In this document: positions 44,052 to 54,452 of the stretch, piece by piece
Position numbering within the stretch: position 1 is the stretch's first letter
Layout: each line of letters starts with the position of its first letter
DNA from: Falsihalocynthiibacter arcticus
GTDB lineage: Bacteria; Pseudomonadota; Alphaproteobacteria; Rhodobacterales; Rhodobacteraceae
Assembly (NCBI RefSeq): GCF_000812665.2
Contig: NZ_CP014327.1
Location: 558,001-622,000, forward strand
DNA length: 64,000 bases
Direction: 5' to 3'
Notes under the pieces: model-generated
Databases searched by the model: none
What the model saw: only the letters and a program-made list of their open reading frames with translations
What the model was told of the DNA's origin: nothing
Position numbers and translations under genes: made by a program

Positions 44052-44948
44052 ATGGCGGATGCAAAAAGGCCCAACCAGCTTTTTCGCAACCTAAACGCCA
44101 AAGTCGCCGCGCTTCCAATGATCGCGACTGCCTTGGTAATTTTTGTAGGTTGCACAGTGTGGACGGTTGTCCACTCCTTCACGAAATCCAAATTGTTACC
44201 CAAACTAGACTTTGTTGGTCTTGACCAATACGATCGCCTTTGGTCGACAAATAAATGGCTAATTTCGATCGAGAATCTCGCGATTTTTGGATTTTTCTCT
44301 CTGGTCCTTTCAATATCGATCGGCTTCTTTCTGGCAACGTTACTTGACCAAAAAATTCGGTTTGAGAATACGATCCGCACCATCATCCTTTACCCGTTCG
44401 CCCTGTCCTTCGTCGTAACTGGCCTTGCGTGGCAGTGGATTTTGAACCCAGACTTTGGCATCCAAAGTGTCGTGCGTTCAATGGGGTGGGAAAGCTTCAA
44501 TTTTGATCCGTTGTATAATCAGGACCTCGTTATTTATGGCATTCTCATCGCGGCGATGTGGCAGGGTACCGGTTTGATCATGGTGCTCATGCTCGCGGGC
44601 CTACGCGGAATCGACCAAGACATCTGGAAAGCGTCCCGTGTGGACGGTATCCCACGTTGGAAAACCTACATCTTTATTGTGATCCCGATGATGAAACCTG
44701 TCTTTATCACCGCGCTCGTTCTCATCGCTTCGGGGATTGTGAAGGTCTATGACCTCGTCGTCGCCCAAACAAACGGTGGGCCGGGGATCGCTTCTGAAGT
44801 GCCGGCAAAATACGTCATCGAAAGCATGTTCAAAAACCAAAACCTCGGACAGGCCTTCGCCGCGTCAACCATGATGCTCGTGACGGTTCTGATCATTCTT
44901 GTCCCCTACGCGTATCTAGAATTCGGAGGGAAACGCCGTGAAAAATAA
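44052..44948 (+). CDS. Sugar ABC transporter permease (CUT1, MalF-like)
   Basis: 298-residue inner-membrane permease with six hydrophobic segments. The EAA motif DIWKASRVDGIPRWKTYIFI faces the ATPase. VKVYDLVVAQTNGGPG is characteristic of the first CUT1 permease. It overlaps the next permease gene by 11 bases. Confidence 0.92.
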   Translation: MADAKRPNQLFRNLNAKVAALPMIATALVIFVGCTVWTVVHSFTKSKLLPKLDFVGLDQYDRLWSTNKWLISIENLAIFGFFSLVLSISIGFFLATLLDQKIRFENTIRTIILYPFALSFVVTGLAWQWILNPDFGIQSVVRSMGWESFNFDPLYNQDLVIYGILIAAMWQGTGLIMVLMLAGLRGIDQDIWKASRVDGIPRWKTYIFIVIPMMKPVFITALVLIASGIVKVYDLVVAQTNGGPGIASEVPAKYVIESMFKNQNLGQAFAASTMMLVTVLIILVPYAYLEFGGKRREK

Positions 44949-45831
44949 TCTTACCGGACCCCAAGGTCCCAAACCCAAAAAACGTATGAGCCCCAACAAC
45001 ATCATGCTCTATGGTACGCTTCTTTTGGTGACGATGTACTACCTCCTGCCCCTCTATGTGATGGTTACGACCTCCCTTAAGGGCATGCCGGAAATCCGAC
45101 TGGGCAATATCTTTGACCTCCCCGTCGAGGTCACGTTTGAACCATGGGTGAAAGCGTGGAGCACGGCCTGTACGGGTTTGAACTGCGACGGGTTAAGTCG
45201 CGGATTTATGAACTCGGTCCGCATCCTTATCCCCTCGGCAATTCTGTCGATTTTGATTGCCTCTGTGAACGGATATGCGCTGGCTAATTGGAAGTTCAAA
45301 GGCTCGGAAGTTTTCTTTACCATCCTCATCTTCGGGGCTTTCATCCCTTACCAAGTGATGCTCTATCCCATCGTTCTTATCCTGAAGAACCTCGGCCTAA
45401 TGGGGTCGCTCTGGGGGCTTGTTTTGGTGCACACGATTTTCGGAATGCCGATCCTAACGCTCTTGTTCCGCAACTATTTCACAAGCTTGCCCGACGAACT
45501 ATTTAAGGCGGCCCGTGTAGATGGCGCTGGCTTCTGGGGTATCTACTTTCGCGTGATGCTGCCCATGAGCCTGCCCATTTTTGTTGTGGCAATGATCATT
45601 CAGGTCACGGGTATCTGGAACGACTTCCTTTTTGGGGTCATTTACACCAAACCGGCGATTTATCCGATGACGGTTCAGCTTAATAATATCGTGAACTCCG
45701 TCCAAGGTGTGAAGGAATATAACGTCAATATGGCGGCAACCCTTCTGACCGGTCTCGTTCCCCTCATTCTCTACTTTGCTTCTGGCAAGCTCTTCGTACG
45801 CGGCATTGCTGCTGGTGCGGTGAAAGGCTAA
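44938..45831 (+). CDS. Sugar ABC transporter permease (CUT1, MalG-like)
   Basis: 297-residue inner-membrane permease with six hydrophobic segments. The EAA motif is LFKAARVDGAGFWGIYFRVM, and TGIWNDFLFGVIYT is the MalG-type loop. It starts with GTG behind GGAGGGAAACGCC, inside the end of the upstream permease gene. It ends three bases before the ATPase gene. Confidence 0.92.
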   Translation: MKNNLTGPQGPKPKKRMSPNNIMLYGTLLLVTMYYLLPLYVMVTTSLKGMPEIRLGNIFDLPVEVTFEPWVKAWSTACTGLNCDGLSRGFMNSVRILIPSAILSILIASVNGYALANWKFKGSEVFFTILIFGAFIPYQVMLYPIVLILKNLGLMGSLWGLVLVHTIFGMPILTLLFRNYFTSLPDELFKAARVDGAGFWGIYFRVMLPMSLPIFVVAMIIQVTGIWNDFLFGVIYTKPAIYPMTVQLNNIVNSVQGVKEYNVNMAATLLTGLVPLILYFASGKLFVRGIAAGAVKG

Positions 45832-45834
45832 ATC

Positions 45835-46917
<1,083 letters not shown>

Positions 46918-46922
46918 TCCCT

Positions 46923-47669
46923 ATGACCGCTTCTTTTCAGCTTTATAGCGCCCGCAATTTCACCCCATGGGACGACGTTTTCGCAACGATTTCATCCCTT
47001 GGATATACGGGCGTTGAGGGCTACGGCGCCCTTTACGTTGACACCGCCAAAGTACGGGCCGCAATGGATGCCACGGGCCTTTCCATGCCAACCGCCCACG
47101 TTGGTATCTTCGATACCGAGGACAATTTTGAAGATGTTGTGGCAACGGCAAAAGCCCTCGGGATCACGTCAATTTTCGGCCCACACATCGTTGAGGAAGA
47201 TCGGCCAACAGACAAAGCTGGATGGAAGGCCTTCGCAGCCCGTCTTCAAGCGATCAGCAATGCACTTGCCGCACACGGCATTTCCTATGGCTGGCACAAC
47301 CACGACTTTGAATTTGTTGCCTGTGACGACGGCTCCATTCCAATGGAAACCCTGCTTGAAGCTGCCCCTGGATTGATGTGGGAAGCCGACATCGCGTGGA
47401 TCGTGCGAGGCGGTGGCGATCCCATTGCATGGATCGAGAAGTACGGCGACCGCATCACCGCCGTCCACGTCAAAGACATCGCGCCCGTTGGCGAGAACGC
47501 AGACGAGGATGGTTGGGCAGACGTCGGTGAAGGCACCATGGATTGGGCAGGCATCCTCGCCGCCGTCCGTAGCAAAACACCCGCGAAACACTTCGTTATG
47601 GAGCACGACAACCCAAGCGATATCAATCGCTTCGCGACACGTTCCATCAACAACTACAAAAACCTTTAA
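46923..47669 (+). CDS. Sugar phosphate isomerase/epimerase (right arm)
   Basis: 248-residue TIM-barrel protein. HNHDFEFVACDDGS, MWEADIAWIVRGGGDP, HVKDIAP and FVMEHDNPSDINRF contain the expected metal and catalytic residues of the xylose-isomerase-like family. The short length and the WHNHDFEF motif recall enzymes acting on unphosphorylated keto-sugars or keto-glycosides. It lies five bases after the ATPase gene and nine before the dehydrogenase gene, in the LacI-controlled operon. Confidence 0.85.
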   Translation: MTASFQLYSARNFTPWDDVFATISSLGYTGVEGYGALYVDTAKVRAAMDATGLSMPTAHVGIFDTEDNFEDVVATAKALGITSIFGPHIVEEDRPTDKAGWKAFAARLQAISNALAAHGISYGWHNHDFEFVACDDGSIPMETLLEAAPGLMWEADIAWIVRGGGDPIAWIEKYGDRITAVHVKDIAPVGENADEDGWADVGEGTMDWAGILAAVRSKTPAKHFVMEHDNPSDINRFATRSINNYKNL

Positions 47670-47678
47670 GGTAATAAA

Positions 47679-48800
47679 ATGACCAAAAAACTTGGAATCG
47701 GTATTATTGGCGCGGGGAATATCTCCGCGGCCTACCTGCGGCTTGCGCCGATGTTTAAAGGCATCGAAATGCGGGCCGTCGCAGATTTGAACATGAAAGC
47801 CGCCCAAAGCCGCGCCACAGAATTCGGCGTCCGCGCTGAGACCGTTGAGGGCTTACTGGCTTCTGATGACATAGATATCGTCGTCAACCTGACAATCCCT
47901 GCGGCGCATTTTGCGGTGTCCAAAAGCATTCTCAACGCGGGTAAACACGTCTACTCGGAAAAACCTTTCGTGCTCACCCTCCAAGAGGGCGCAGAAATTG
48001 CGGCTTTGGCGGCGGAAAAGGGTCTGCGCGTCGGCTCTGCTCCGGATACGTTTATGGGCTCCTCGCACCAGCATGTGCGCGCAATGATTGACGACGGTAC
48101 ATTGGGAAAAATCACCTCTGGCACGGCCTTCGTTATGGGGCATGGCATGGAGCATTGGCATCCAAACCCCGATTTCTTTTATCAGCCGGGTGCCGGACCC
48201 GTGCTCGATATTGGCCCCTATTATGTGACCAACCTCGTACAGCTCCTTGGCCCAGTGGCTCGTGTTGCGGCACTGACATCAACGCCTTCATCCGAGCGCC
48301 TGATTACATCCGAGCCACGCAATGGCGAAACGATTCCAGTGGGTACACCAACAACCATCCACGCCCTGCTTGAGTTCAAATCAGGGGCCGTAATTTCGAT
48401 GGTCACCAGCTGGGACGTTTGGCAACACGACCATTCCAACATGGAACTTTATGGCCAAGAAGGCACAGTACATGTGCCCGACCCAAACTTCTTTGGCGGC
48501 GATATTCGCATCACCAAACGGGCCGATTTTGTGGATCTTCCGAGTGGATGGGATCACCCTTTCTCGGTTCCAAACGACGGCGAACACGCAAACTATCGCG
48601 CGGCGGGTCTGTCCGATATGGCCATCGCAATTTCCGAGGGTCGGCCACATCGCTGTTCCTCCGAGCTTGCGCTCCATGTCGTCGAAGTTATGACGAGCAT
48701 TCTGGCCGCAGGCGAAGCGCGCAGTTTTGTTGAAATGACAACAACCTGCAAACGCCCCGCCCCCATTGGCCCAAAAGAAGCCCGCGCGCTTCTCTCCTAA
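47679..48800 (+). CDS. Gfo/Idh/MocA-family oxidoreductase (right arm)
   Basis: 373-residue NAD(P)-dependent dehydrogenase. The Rossmann motif is IGIIGAGNISAAYLRLAP, the lysine lies in HVYSEKPFVLTLQEG (EKP), and GPVLDIGPYYVTNLVQLLG holds the Asp/Tyr counterpart of the usual Asp/His pair. Last gene of the operon starting at 42701, followed by a stem-loop. A sugar oxidoreductase working with the isomerase/epimerase gene before it is likely; the substrate is unknown. Confidence 0.88.
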   Translation: MTKKLGIGIIGAGNISAAYLRLAPMFKGIEMRAVADLNMKAAQSRATEFGVRAETVEGLLASDDIDIVVNLTIPAAHFAVSKSILNAGKHVYSEKPFVLTLQEGAEIAALAAEKGLRVGSAPDTFMGSSHQHVRAMIDDGTLGKITSGTAFVMGHGMEHWHPNPDFFYQPGAGPVLDIGPYYVTNLVQLLGPVARVAALTSTPSSERLITSEPRNGETIPVGTPTTIHALLEFKSGAVISMVTSWDVWQHDHSNMELYGQEGTVHVPDPNFFGGDIRITKRADFVDLPSGWDHPFSVPNDGEHANYRAAGLSDMAIAISEGRPHRCSSELALHVVEVMTSILAAGEARSFVEMTTTCKRPAPIGPKEARALLS

Positions 48801-48807
48801 AACAACG

Positions 48808-48842
48808 AGGGCGTCGCACAGCATGTACTCGGCGCCCTTTTC
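48808..48842 (+). terminator. Probable terminator of the sugar ABC operon
   Basis: Stem AGGGCG / CGCCCT with a 19-base loop, followed by TTTTC. It lies between the convergent dehydrogenase and MBL genes. The stem is short, hence moderate confidence. Confidence 0.5.
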
Positions 48843-48847
48843 ACGTT

Positions 48848-49639
48848 CTAAACGCGGCCAGAATCCAACCGCCAAACAAACCCCGACGTCCCCACCTCGG
48901 GATAGTAATCGCGCACCAGTGGATCATGCCCAGGGATAACCCGCGTTTTTTCACCCGCCGCCAAGGCCGTGATTTTGTCAAAGCCCATCACCATATCCTC
49001 GACGTCCACGACGATCGGAAACGGCTTACGGTCTAAATAATTCTCATAGTAATGCGAGGCATCCGATGCCAAACACAGCGGGCCGTTCTCGGTCTCGACC
49101 CGAACCGCTTGTAAGCCGCGCGAATGCCCACCAATCCGGTGCACCGTGATCCCCGAAGCAACCTCGCCATCACCTTTATGAAACACAACGCGCCCCGAAA
49201 AAACGTGGCGCACCATGTCGCAAACATGCTCGGCAGTATAGGGCATTTGCAACGTTGGATCACACATACATGGCCCCGTGGCGAACCCCATTTCGATCTC
49301 TTGCAAATGGAATTGAGCATTCGGATAACGGTCCAACCCTCCCGCATGGTCATAGTGAAGATGGGTGATGATGACCGTGTCGATACTCTCGGCGGAAACA
49401 TTCAACGCCTCAAGCGCAAGCGCCGGATCACGCAGGATCGGACGGTCACGGCGCTTTCCCTCGGCCTCATCATACCCCGTATCAACCAAAATATTGCGCA
49501 CGCCATCCGTCAAAAGCCACACGAAATAGTCCATCCCATGTTGCGCCGCAGGGTGATCGTCGAAAATAAAGCTATCCGCCCGTGTTCGCGTGTTCCTCTC
49601 AGCGTATTTTATCGCGAAGACATTCCATTTGGTGCTCAT
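48848..49639 (-). CDS. MBL-fold lactonase-like metallohydrolase
   Basis: 263-residue metallo-beta-lactamase-fold enzyme of the N-acyl-homoserine-lactonase-like group. VIITHLHYDHAGGLDRYP is the HxHxDH zinc motif, followed by AQFHLQEIEMGFATG. HRIGGHSRGLQAVRV, LASDASHYYENYLDRKPFP and IPGHDPL give the remaining His/Asp ligands. It might act on acyl-homoserine lactones or on sugar lactones; the sugar-dehydrogenase neighbourhood makes the latter plausible. Divergent from the dehydrogenase gene at 49794. Confidence 0.8.
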   Translation of the reverse strand: MSTKWNVFAIKYAERNTRTRADSFIFDDHPAAQHGMDYFVWLLTDGVRNILVDTGYDEAEGKRRDRPILRDPALALEALNVSAESIDTVIITHLHYDHAGGLDRYPNAQFHLQEIEMGFATGPCMCDPTLQMPYTAEHVCDMVRHVFSGRVVFHKGDGEVASGITVHRIGGHSRGLQAVRVETENGPLCLASDASHYYENYLDRKPFPIVVDVEDMVMGFDKITALAAGEKTRVIPGHDPLVRDYYPEVGTSGFVWRLDSGRV

Positions 49640-49661
49640 TTCGGCCTCATTTCCCGCTTTT

Positions 49662-49677
49662 AAACTTTAAAAAGTTT
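49662..49677. promoter_or_regulatory. Palindrome in the MBL / dehydrogenase divergent promoter
   Basis: AAACTTT-AA-AAAGTTT, a perfect seven-base-arm dyad just upstream of the MBL gene within the AT-rich 154-base divergent region. A candidate regulator site; no cognate regulator gene is adjacent. Confidence 0.35.
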
Positions 49678-49793
49678 CACATTTTTCAGTTTACCCAATT
49701 GATAATCTTGTGCAATCGTATTAATGAGTTTATTAATGTATTTATTAGCAAATCCGTAAAGCGGGTAAACACCGTTAAACCCAAAGGACGAAC

Positions 49794-50900
49794 ATGGCGC
49801 ATATTCCAACAATTTCTCTGATTAAAGGCGATGGTATTGGCGTGGACGTCGCGGAATCGGCTTTTGCGGTTATGGATGCGGCGCTCCTTCGTTGCGGGGC
49901 GGTTGCGCCCAAGGTGCAAGAAATTGCGGCTGGTGCAGGATACTTTGCGCAAACTGGTTTGGATATCGAACCCGGAGGGGAAGAAAAAGCTGGCGAGGCT
50001 GATGCAATTTTTCTTGGCGCCATTGGCCTTCCCTCCATCCGCCAAGAAGACGGAACAGAGGTCTCGCCGCATTTGCGCTTGCGGGACCGGTATCAACTTT
50101 ACGCAGGTGTGCGCCCCATTAAGGCCTATCCGAACGCCCCCCAGCGCCTCGCAGACCCCCGCGCAGCTGGTATCGATATGATCATTTTGCGCGAAAGCAC
50201 CGAAGGGTTGTTTTACTCCGCTGCCGTCCACAAACGGGCCGAAATCATCCCAAACGTCGAAGTGCGCGACATCATGCGGATCACACGGGCAACGACGGAA
50301 AAGCTGCATGAATTTGGATTCAAGCTGGCTGAAAAGCGGCGAGCGCGTGGAAAATCGGGAAATCTAACCTGCGTGGATAAGGCGAACGTCTTCACCAGCC
50401 AAGCATTTTTCCGTCAGATTTTCGATGAAACCAAGGTTCGCTATCCAGATGTGAATGTCTCCTACAACTATGTTGACGCGATGGCGCTTGACCTTGTGCG
50501 CCAACCTTGGAACTTTGACGTCATGGTGATGGAAAACATGTTTGGCGATATTCTGAGCGACCTCGCTGGTGGCCTCGTTGGCGGCATGGGCATGGCGTCT
50601 TGTGGGGAAATCGGTGAAACCATTGGCCTGTTCCAACCCGCGCACGGCTCGGCACCTGACATCATGGGGCAGGATAAAGCAAACCCTCTTGCGGCGATCC
50701 TGTCGGCGGGCCTGATGTTGGACTATATCGCGACCAAAACCCAAGCCGAAAACTATGAAGCAGCAGGCGCCCTAATCGACGCCGCAGTGGACGCGGGCTT
50801 TGCCCAAAACCGCCTGCGCCCGATGGAGTTTGGGGGCGACATGGGCACCATCGCAGTCACTGAAGAACTTATCAAAATTATCGGTGAATTGCCCAAATGA
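49794..50900 (+). CDS. Isocitrate/isopropylmalate dehydrogenase family protein
   Basis: 368-residue NAD(P)-dependent beta-decarboxylating dehydrogenase. The start ISLIKGDGIGVDVAESAF, the substrate-binding RLRDRYQLYAGVRPIKAYP, the stretch ILRESTEGLFYS, the catalytic Lys region CVDKANVF and the metal-binding MVMENMFGDILSDLAGGLVG are all present. The phosphate/substrate helix differs from LeuB, and the genomic context (sugar dehydrogenases) suggests a tartrate/malate-like substrate rather than leucine synthesis. Its stop overlaps the next gene (ATGA). Confidence 0.83.
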   Translation: MAHIPTISLIKGDGIGVDVAESAFAVMDAALLRCGAVAPKVQEIAAGAGYFAQTGLDIEPGGEEKAGEADAIFLGAIGLPSIRQEDGTEVSPHLRLRDRYQLYAGVRPIKAYPNAPQRLADPRAAGIDMIILRESTEGLFYSAAVHKRAEIIPNVEVRDIMRITRATTEKLHEFGFKLAEKRRARGKSGNLTCVDKANVFTSQAFFRQIFDETKVRYPDVNVSYNYVDAMALDLVRQPWNFDVMVMENMFGDILSDLAGGLVGGMGMASCGEIGETIGLFQPAHGSAPDIMGQDKANPLAAILSAGLMLDYIATKTQAENYEAAGALIDAAVDAGFAQNRLRPMEFGGDMGTIAVTEELIKIIGELPK

Positions 50901-51922
50901 CAAACCTGCGCGTCGGGGTTGTGGGCCTCGGATATTTTAGCCAGTTTCACCTAGACGCATGGCGTGACATCCCCTCCACGACCCTCGCGGGCGTCTTTGA
51001 TCTCGACTCCGCTCGAACTCAAGAAATTGCCGCAAAGTACGGCGTTTCTGGCGCTCGGTCAGCTGCGGAATTGGCAGGCCAAGACCTCGATATCGTCGAT
51101 CTGGTTGCGCCACCTCCGGCACACAAAGCGCTGGTTGAGCAATTCGCAAAATCTGGCCGCATCCTGATTTGCCAGAAGCCCTTTTGCACGTCATATGAAG
51201 AGGCAAAGGCCGTGTGCGAGTTTGCGAAATCCCGTGATTGTACATTGATTATACACGAAAATTTCCGTTTCCAACCGTGGCACCGCGCGATCAAAACGGC
51301 CTTGGATACGGGGCTCCTTGGTGAAATTTATCAGGCGCGCTTTGCCCTTCGGCCCGGTGATGGACGTGGGCCTGATGCCTATCTTTCCCGCCAGCCCGCG
51401 TTTCAGAGTATGCCGCGATTGCTCATCCATGAAACAGGTGTCCATTTTGTCGACCTGTTTCAGTATTTCTTTGGCCCGATCTCCTCGATTTATGCCGATT
51501 TGGTGCGGCTGAACCCCGCGATAAAAGGCGAAGATGCAGGCATTTTGATCGCCCACCACGAAAACGGAACACGCGCCGTATTTGACGGAAATCGCCTCAT
51601 GGATCACGCAACGGATTCACCAAGGCGCACCATGGGAGAAATGGAAATCGAGGGCGAAAAAGGAACCCTGCGCCTCTCTGGTATGGGGGAGATTTCCTTT
51701 CGTGCTTTTGGCGAGAACGAGGCCGTTAATATTGCCGTCACCGCCCCTGTTGACGAAGCACGTTTTGGCGGCGGGTGCGTTCAGGCCCTCTGTGAGCACA
51801 TCGTAGAAGCCCGCGCGGGTCGAGTGCCTTTCGAGAATACCGCCGAAGACTATTTAAGCGTCATACTTGCGACACAAGCGGCCTATAGGTCCGCCGAAAC
51901 AGGTCAGAAACAATCCCTTTAG
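50897..51922 (+). CDS. Gfo/Idh/MocA-family oxidoreductase (third copy)
   Basis: 341-residue NAD(P)-dependent dehydrogenase. RVGVVGLGYFSQFHLDAW is the Rossmann motif, LICQKPFCTSYEEA carries the lysine (QKP) and LLIHETGVHFVDLFQYFFG the Glu/His pair. It is translationally coupled to the upstream dehydrogenase (four-base overlap) and followed by the ABM-like gene nine bases on. Substrate unknown. Confidence 0.87.
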   Translation: MTNLRVGVVGLGYFSQFHLDAWRDIPSTTLAGVFDLDSARTQEIAAKYGVSGARSAAELAGQDLDIVDLVAPPPAHKALVEQFAKSGRILICQKPFCTSYEEAKAVCEFAKSRDCTLIIHENFRFQPWHRAIKTALDTGLLGEIYQARFALRPGDGRGPDAYLSRQPAFQSMPRLLIHETGVHFVDLFQYFFGPISSIYADLVRLNPAIKGEDAGILIAHHENGTRAVFDGNRLMDHATDSPRRTMGEMEIEGEKGTLRLSGMGEISFRAFGENEAVNIAVTAPVDEARFGGGCVQALCEHIVEARAGRVPFENTAEDYLSVILATQAAYRSAETGQKQSL

Positions 51923-51931
51923 GAGGCTTAT

Positions 51932-52231
51932 ATGTTTGCCGTAACCGTATCTTTTACCGTCGCCGACGAGTTCGTAAATGACTTCGCCGCGCTCATCGAA
52001 CACAACGCCGCAGCGTCTGTAAGGGACGAGGTAGCTTGCCAGCACTTTGACGTCTGCACAGACCCGTCAAATACGTCCCTCTTCTTCCTGTATGAAGTTT
52101 ATGATGATGCCGCGGGTTTTGACGTGCACCTCGCCAGCGCACATTTCAAGGCCTTCAGCCAAGCCAGCGCGCATATGGTTGTGGCCAAAAACATTACCAC
52201 TTTCCAAAAAGTAACGGCGGCCCACGCATAG
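51932..52231 (+). CDS. ABM-domain monooxygenase-like protein
   Basis: 99-residue antibiotic-biosynthesis-monooxygenase/LsrG fold. MFAVTVSFTVADEFVNDFAA, NAAASVRDEVACQHFDVC with the conserved His, and LFFLYEVYDDAAGFDVHLAS are typical. Relatives are cofactor-free quinol monooxygenases or sugar-like ketone isomerases (LsrG). GGAGG lies before the start. Last gene of the three-gene cluster; its 3' end contains a stem-loop arm. Confidence 0.78.
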   Translation: MFAVTVSFTVADEFVNDFAALIEHNAAASVRDEVACQHFDVCTDPSNTSLFFLYEVYDDAAGFDVHLASAHFKAFSQASAHMVVAKNITTFQKVTAAHA

Positions 52232-52242
52232 CAGGCCGCCGT
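52214..52242. terminator. Stem-loop between convergent transcription units
   Basis: Perfect nine-base stem ACGGCGGCC / GGCCGCCGT with an 11-base loop straddling the ABM stop. Minus-strand reading gives TTACTTTTT afterwards, so it could end the xylose ABC operon; the + side follows with AAAAC. Confidence 0.5.
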
Positions 52243-52261
52243 AAAACAATAGCGTTTTGGA

Positions 52262-53023
52262 TTAAGCTTCGGCTTTCTCATGGGGATGTTTGCCTAGAAT
52301 AATCATCCCAAGCAGATCTTCATCGGTTACGCTATCCACATCCACGGTGCCAACAAGTTTCCCGTGCTGCATAACGCTTGCACGATCACAGAGTTGCATC
52401 ACATCGTGGATGTCGTGGCTAATCAGAAAAATCCCGATGCCTTCGGACTTGAGCTGCTGGATAAGCTCGGCAACCATTTTGGTTTCTTGTGGTCCAAGAG
52501 CAGCAGTTGGCTCATCCATAATTAGGATACGCGCGTTGAAATACACAGCGCGCGCAATCGCAACAGACTGGCGTTGCCCACCTGAGAGCGCGGACACAGG
52601 GCTGTCGAACTTGGCGAAATTCGGGTTCAAGCGCGACATGATCTTGCGTGTCTCGGCTTCCATGTGGTCATCGTCGACCGTGCCGAAAGCAGTGACCAAT
52701 TCGCGGCCCAAGAACAAGTTGGACGCCGCATCGAGATTATCCGCCAGCGCGAGCGTCTGGTAGATCGTTTCGATGTTATAGTGGCGTGCATCGCGAGGAT
52801 TGTTGATCGTCGCCTTTTTGCCCTCGACCCAAATTTCTCCCGAATTGGCGTGATATGCGCCCGAGAGAATTTTGATCAAAGTCGACTTGCCCGCGCCATT
52901 GTGCCCCAAAAGGCCCACAACTTCGCCTGGGTAGAGATCGACCGAAACATCATCAACCGCTTTGACACCGCCAAAGGAAATCGAGATGTTCTTCATCTCT
53001 ACGAGAGGTGTTTTATCTGTCAT
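52262..53023 (-). CDS. Sugar ABC transporter ATPase, single-domain (xylose system)
   Basis: 253-residue ATPase of the CUT2 type. The Walker A is [15 protein letters not shown], the signature is [17 protein letters not shown] and the Walker B is [12 protein letters not shown] with [10 protein letters not shown]. Classical XylG/RbsA is about 500 residues with two ABC modules; this has one, as in FrcA-type systems, so it must act as a homodimer. Last gene of the xylFHG operon, 15 bases after the permease gene. Confidence 0.87.
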   Translation of the reverse strand: MTDKTPLVEMKNISISFGGVKAVDDVSVDLYPGEVVGLLGHNGAGKSTLIKILSGAYHANSGEIWVEGKKATINNPRDARHYNIETIYQTLALADNLDAASNLFLGRELVTAFGTVDDDHMEAETRKIMSRLNPNFAKFDSPVSALSGGQRQSVAIARAVYFNARILIMDEPTAALGPQETKMVAELIQQLKSEGIGIFLISHDIHDVMQLCDRASVMQHGKLVGTVDVDSVTDEDLLGMIILGKHPHEKAEA

Positions 53024-53038
53024 TTTCTGGTTCCTCCC

Positions 53039-54304
53039 TTAAACGCCGACTTTACGACGATATACGATGTCCACATACACAGCTAACACGAGAACAAAGC
53101 CTACGACCATGTTTTGCAACGGTGCATCGACGCCAACGGACGCCATGCCCGATTGCAGTGTTTGCATAATCGCGGCCCCGATGACGGCGCCGTAAATCGT
53201 TCCGAAACCACCTGCGAGTGCTGTGCCGCCAATAACGGCCGCCGCGATAACGCGCAATTCGTCCAGCGTTCCTAGCCCGACATCAACCGATCCAAGCCGC
53301 GCCGAAGCAACCACCGCAGACAAGCCAGTCAGCGCGCCCATGAGCGCAAAAACTTTGACTGTCAGCATGCGTGTATTGATCCCAGAAAGCTCTGCCGCTT
53401 CCGGATTGCCACCGGTTGCATAGACATAGCGGCCAAAACGTGTGCGTTTTGAAATAAACGTCATGCCGACCGTTACCAACAAAAGGATGACGACTGGAAT
53501 TGCGACACCGTGGTTGAGCGACAATGTATCCGTCAACACCAGCCCACGTTGTTCAGCGACCCGTTCCCGCGCACCTCCAGCGATTTCATAAGAGTTCAGT
53601 GCCCAGACAAAACCCAAAGTTAGCCCCACCGCGATTGCGATAAGTGTCCCTTCGGCCCATGCTGGCTTGACGACAAATCCATGGTTCGATTTGCGACGAC
53701 GGCTCATAAGGATCATGGCAACAGCAACGAAAGACGCGAAAAGACCGAAGCCCCAACTTAGCTTCTCGCCCAATGTCCCATCCGCACCCCCGCCAAGAAG
53801 CTTGAATGTAGGGTCAAGTGGCGCAACAGTTTGCCCCTGCGTAACCCACCACATCGCACCGCGAAAAATGAGCAACCCACCGAGTGTGACGATAAAGGCG
53901 GGTACGGTCAGATAACCAACGACCCAGCCTTGGATGCCGCCAATAACCAGCCCCATAAGAACCGCAGCAACAACCGCAATCACCCAAATGGACCCATTCC
54001 CAAGGCCCAAATACTCGGGCAACACGTGCACTTGAAGGGCGGCAACGGTCATACCGATAAAGCCAAGCATCGAACCGACCGAAAGGTCGATATTGCGCGT
54101 CACGATTACGAAAACCATACCGGTGGCCATGATGGCGACCGACGACGTTTGGACCGAAATATTGAACAAGTTGCGCGGCGTTAAAAACCGTCCGCCGGTC
54201 CACAAGTCAAAAACCACCCAAAGAACAACAAGCGCACCAATCATCCCTAGCAGGCGAGGATCGAGTCCCACGTTGTTCACGAATTTTTTCGCTGAATCTT
54301 TCAT
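53039..54304 (-). CDS. xylH: D-xylose ABC transporter permease XylH
   Basis: 421-residue CUT2 permease with ten or more hydrophobic segments, longer than RbsC as usual for XylH. SVGSMLGFIGMTVAALQVH, GGLLIFRGAMWWVTQGQTV and GGNPEAAELSGINTRM are family motifs. It lies between xylF, from which a stem-loop separates it, and the single-domain ATPase gene. Confidence 0.88.
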   Translation of the reverse strand: MKDSAKKFVNNVGLDPRLLGMIGALVVLWVVFDLWTGGRFLTPRNLFNISVQTSSVAIMATGMVFVIVTRNIDLSVGSMLGFIGMTVAALQVHVLPEYLGLGNGSIWVIAVVAAVLMGLVIGGIQGWVVGYLTVPAFIVTLGGLLIFRGAMWWVTQGQTVAPLDPTFKLLGGGADGTLGEKLSWGFGLFASFVAVAMILMSRRRKSNHGFVVKPAWAEGTLIAIAVGLTLGFVWALNSYEIAGGARERVAEQRGLVLTDTLSLNHGVAIPVVILLLVTVGMTFISKRTRFGRYVYATGGNPEAAELSGINTRMLTVKVFALMGALTGLSAVVASARLGSVDVGLGTLDELRVIAAAVIGGTALAGGFGTIYGAVIGAAIMQTLQSGMASVGVDAPLQNMVVGFVLVLAVYVDIVYRRKVGV

Positions 54305-54415
54305 ATATTGCGCCTCTCCCGAGCGACAAACGACCTATCTATCGCAAAATGTTGTGTATCCCGTGCTTGGGACCACAATATCAGATAAATGCGATGTTAG
54401 GAAAATTTATTGAAT

Positions 54416-54444
54416 GTTCCCCCGACCAGAATGGCCAGGGGAAC
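54416..54444 (-). terminator. Stem-loop between xylF and xylH
   Basis: GTTCCCC / GGGGAAC stem with a 15-base loop eight bases after the xylF stop, followed on the minus strand by an AT-rich stretch without a clear T-run. Likely an mRNA stabiliser or weak terminator favouring xylF. Confidence 0.55.
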
Positions 54445-54452
54445 GGATTATC

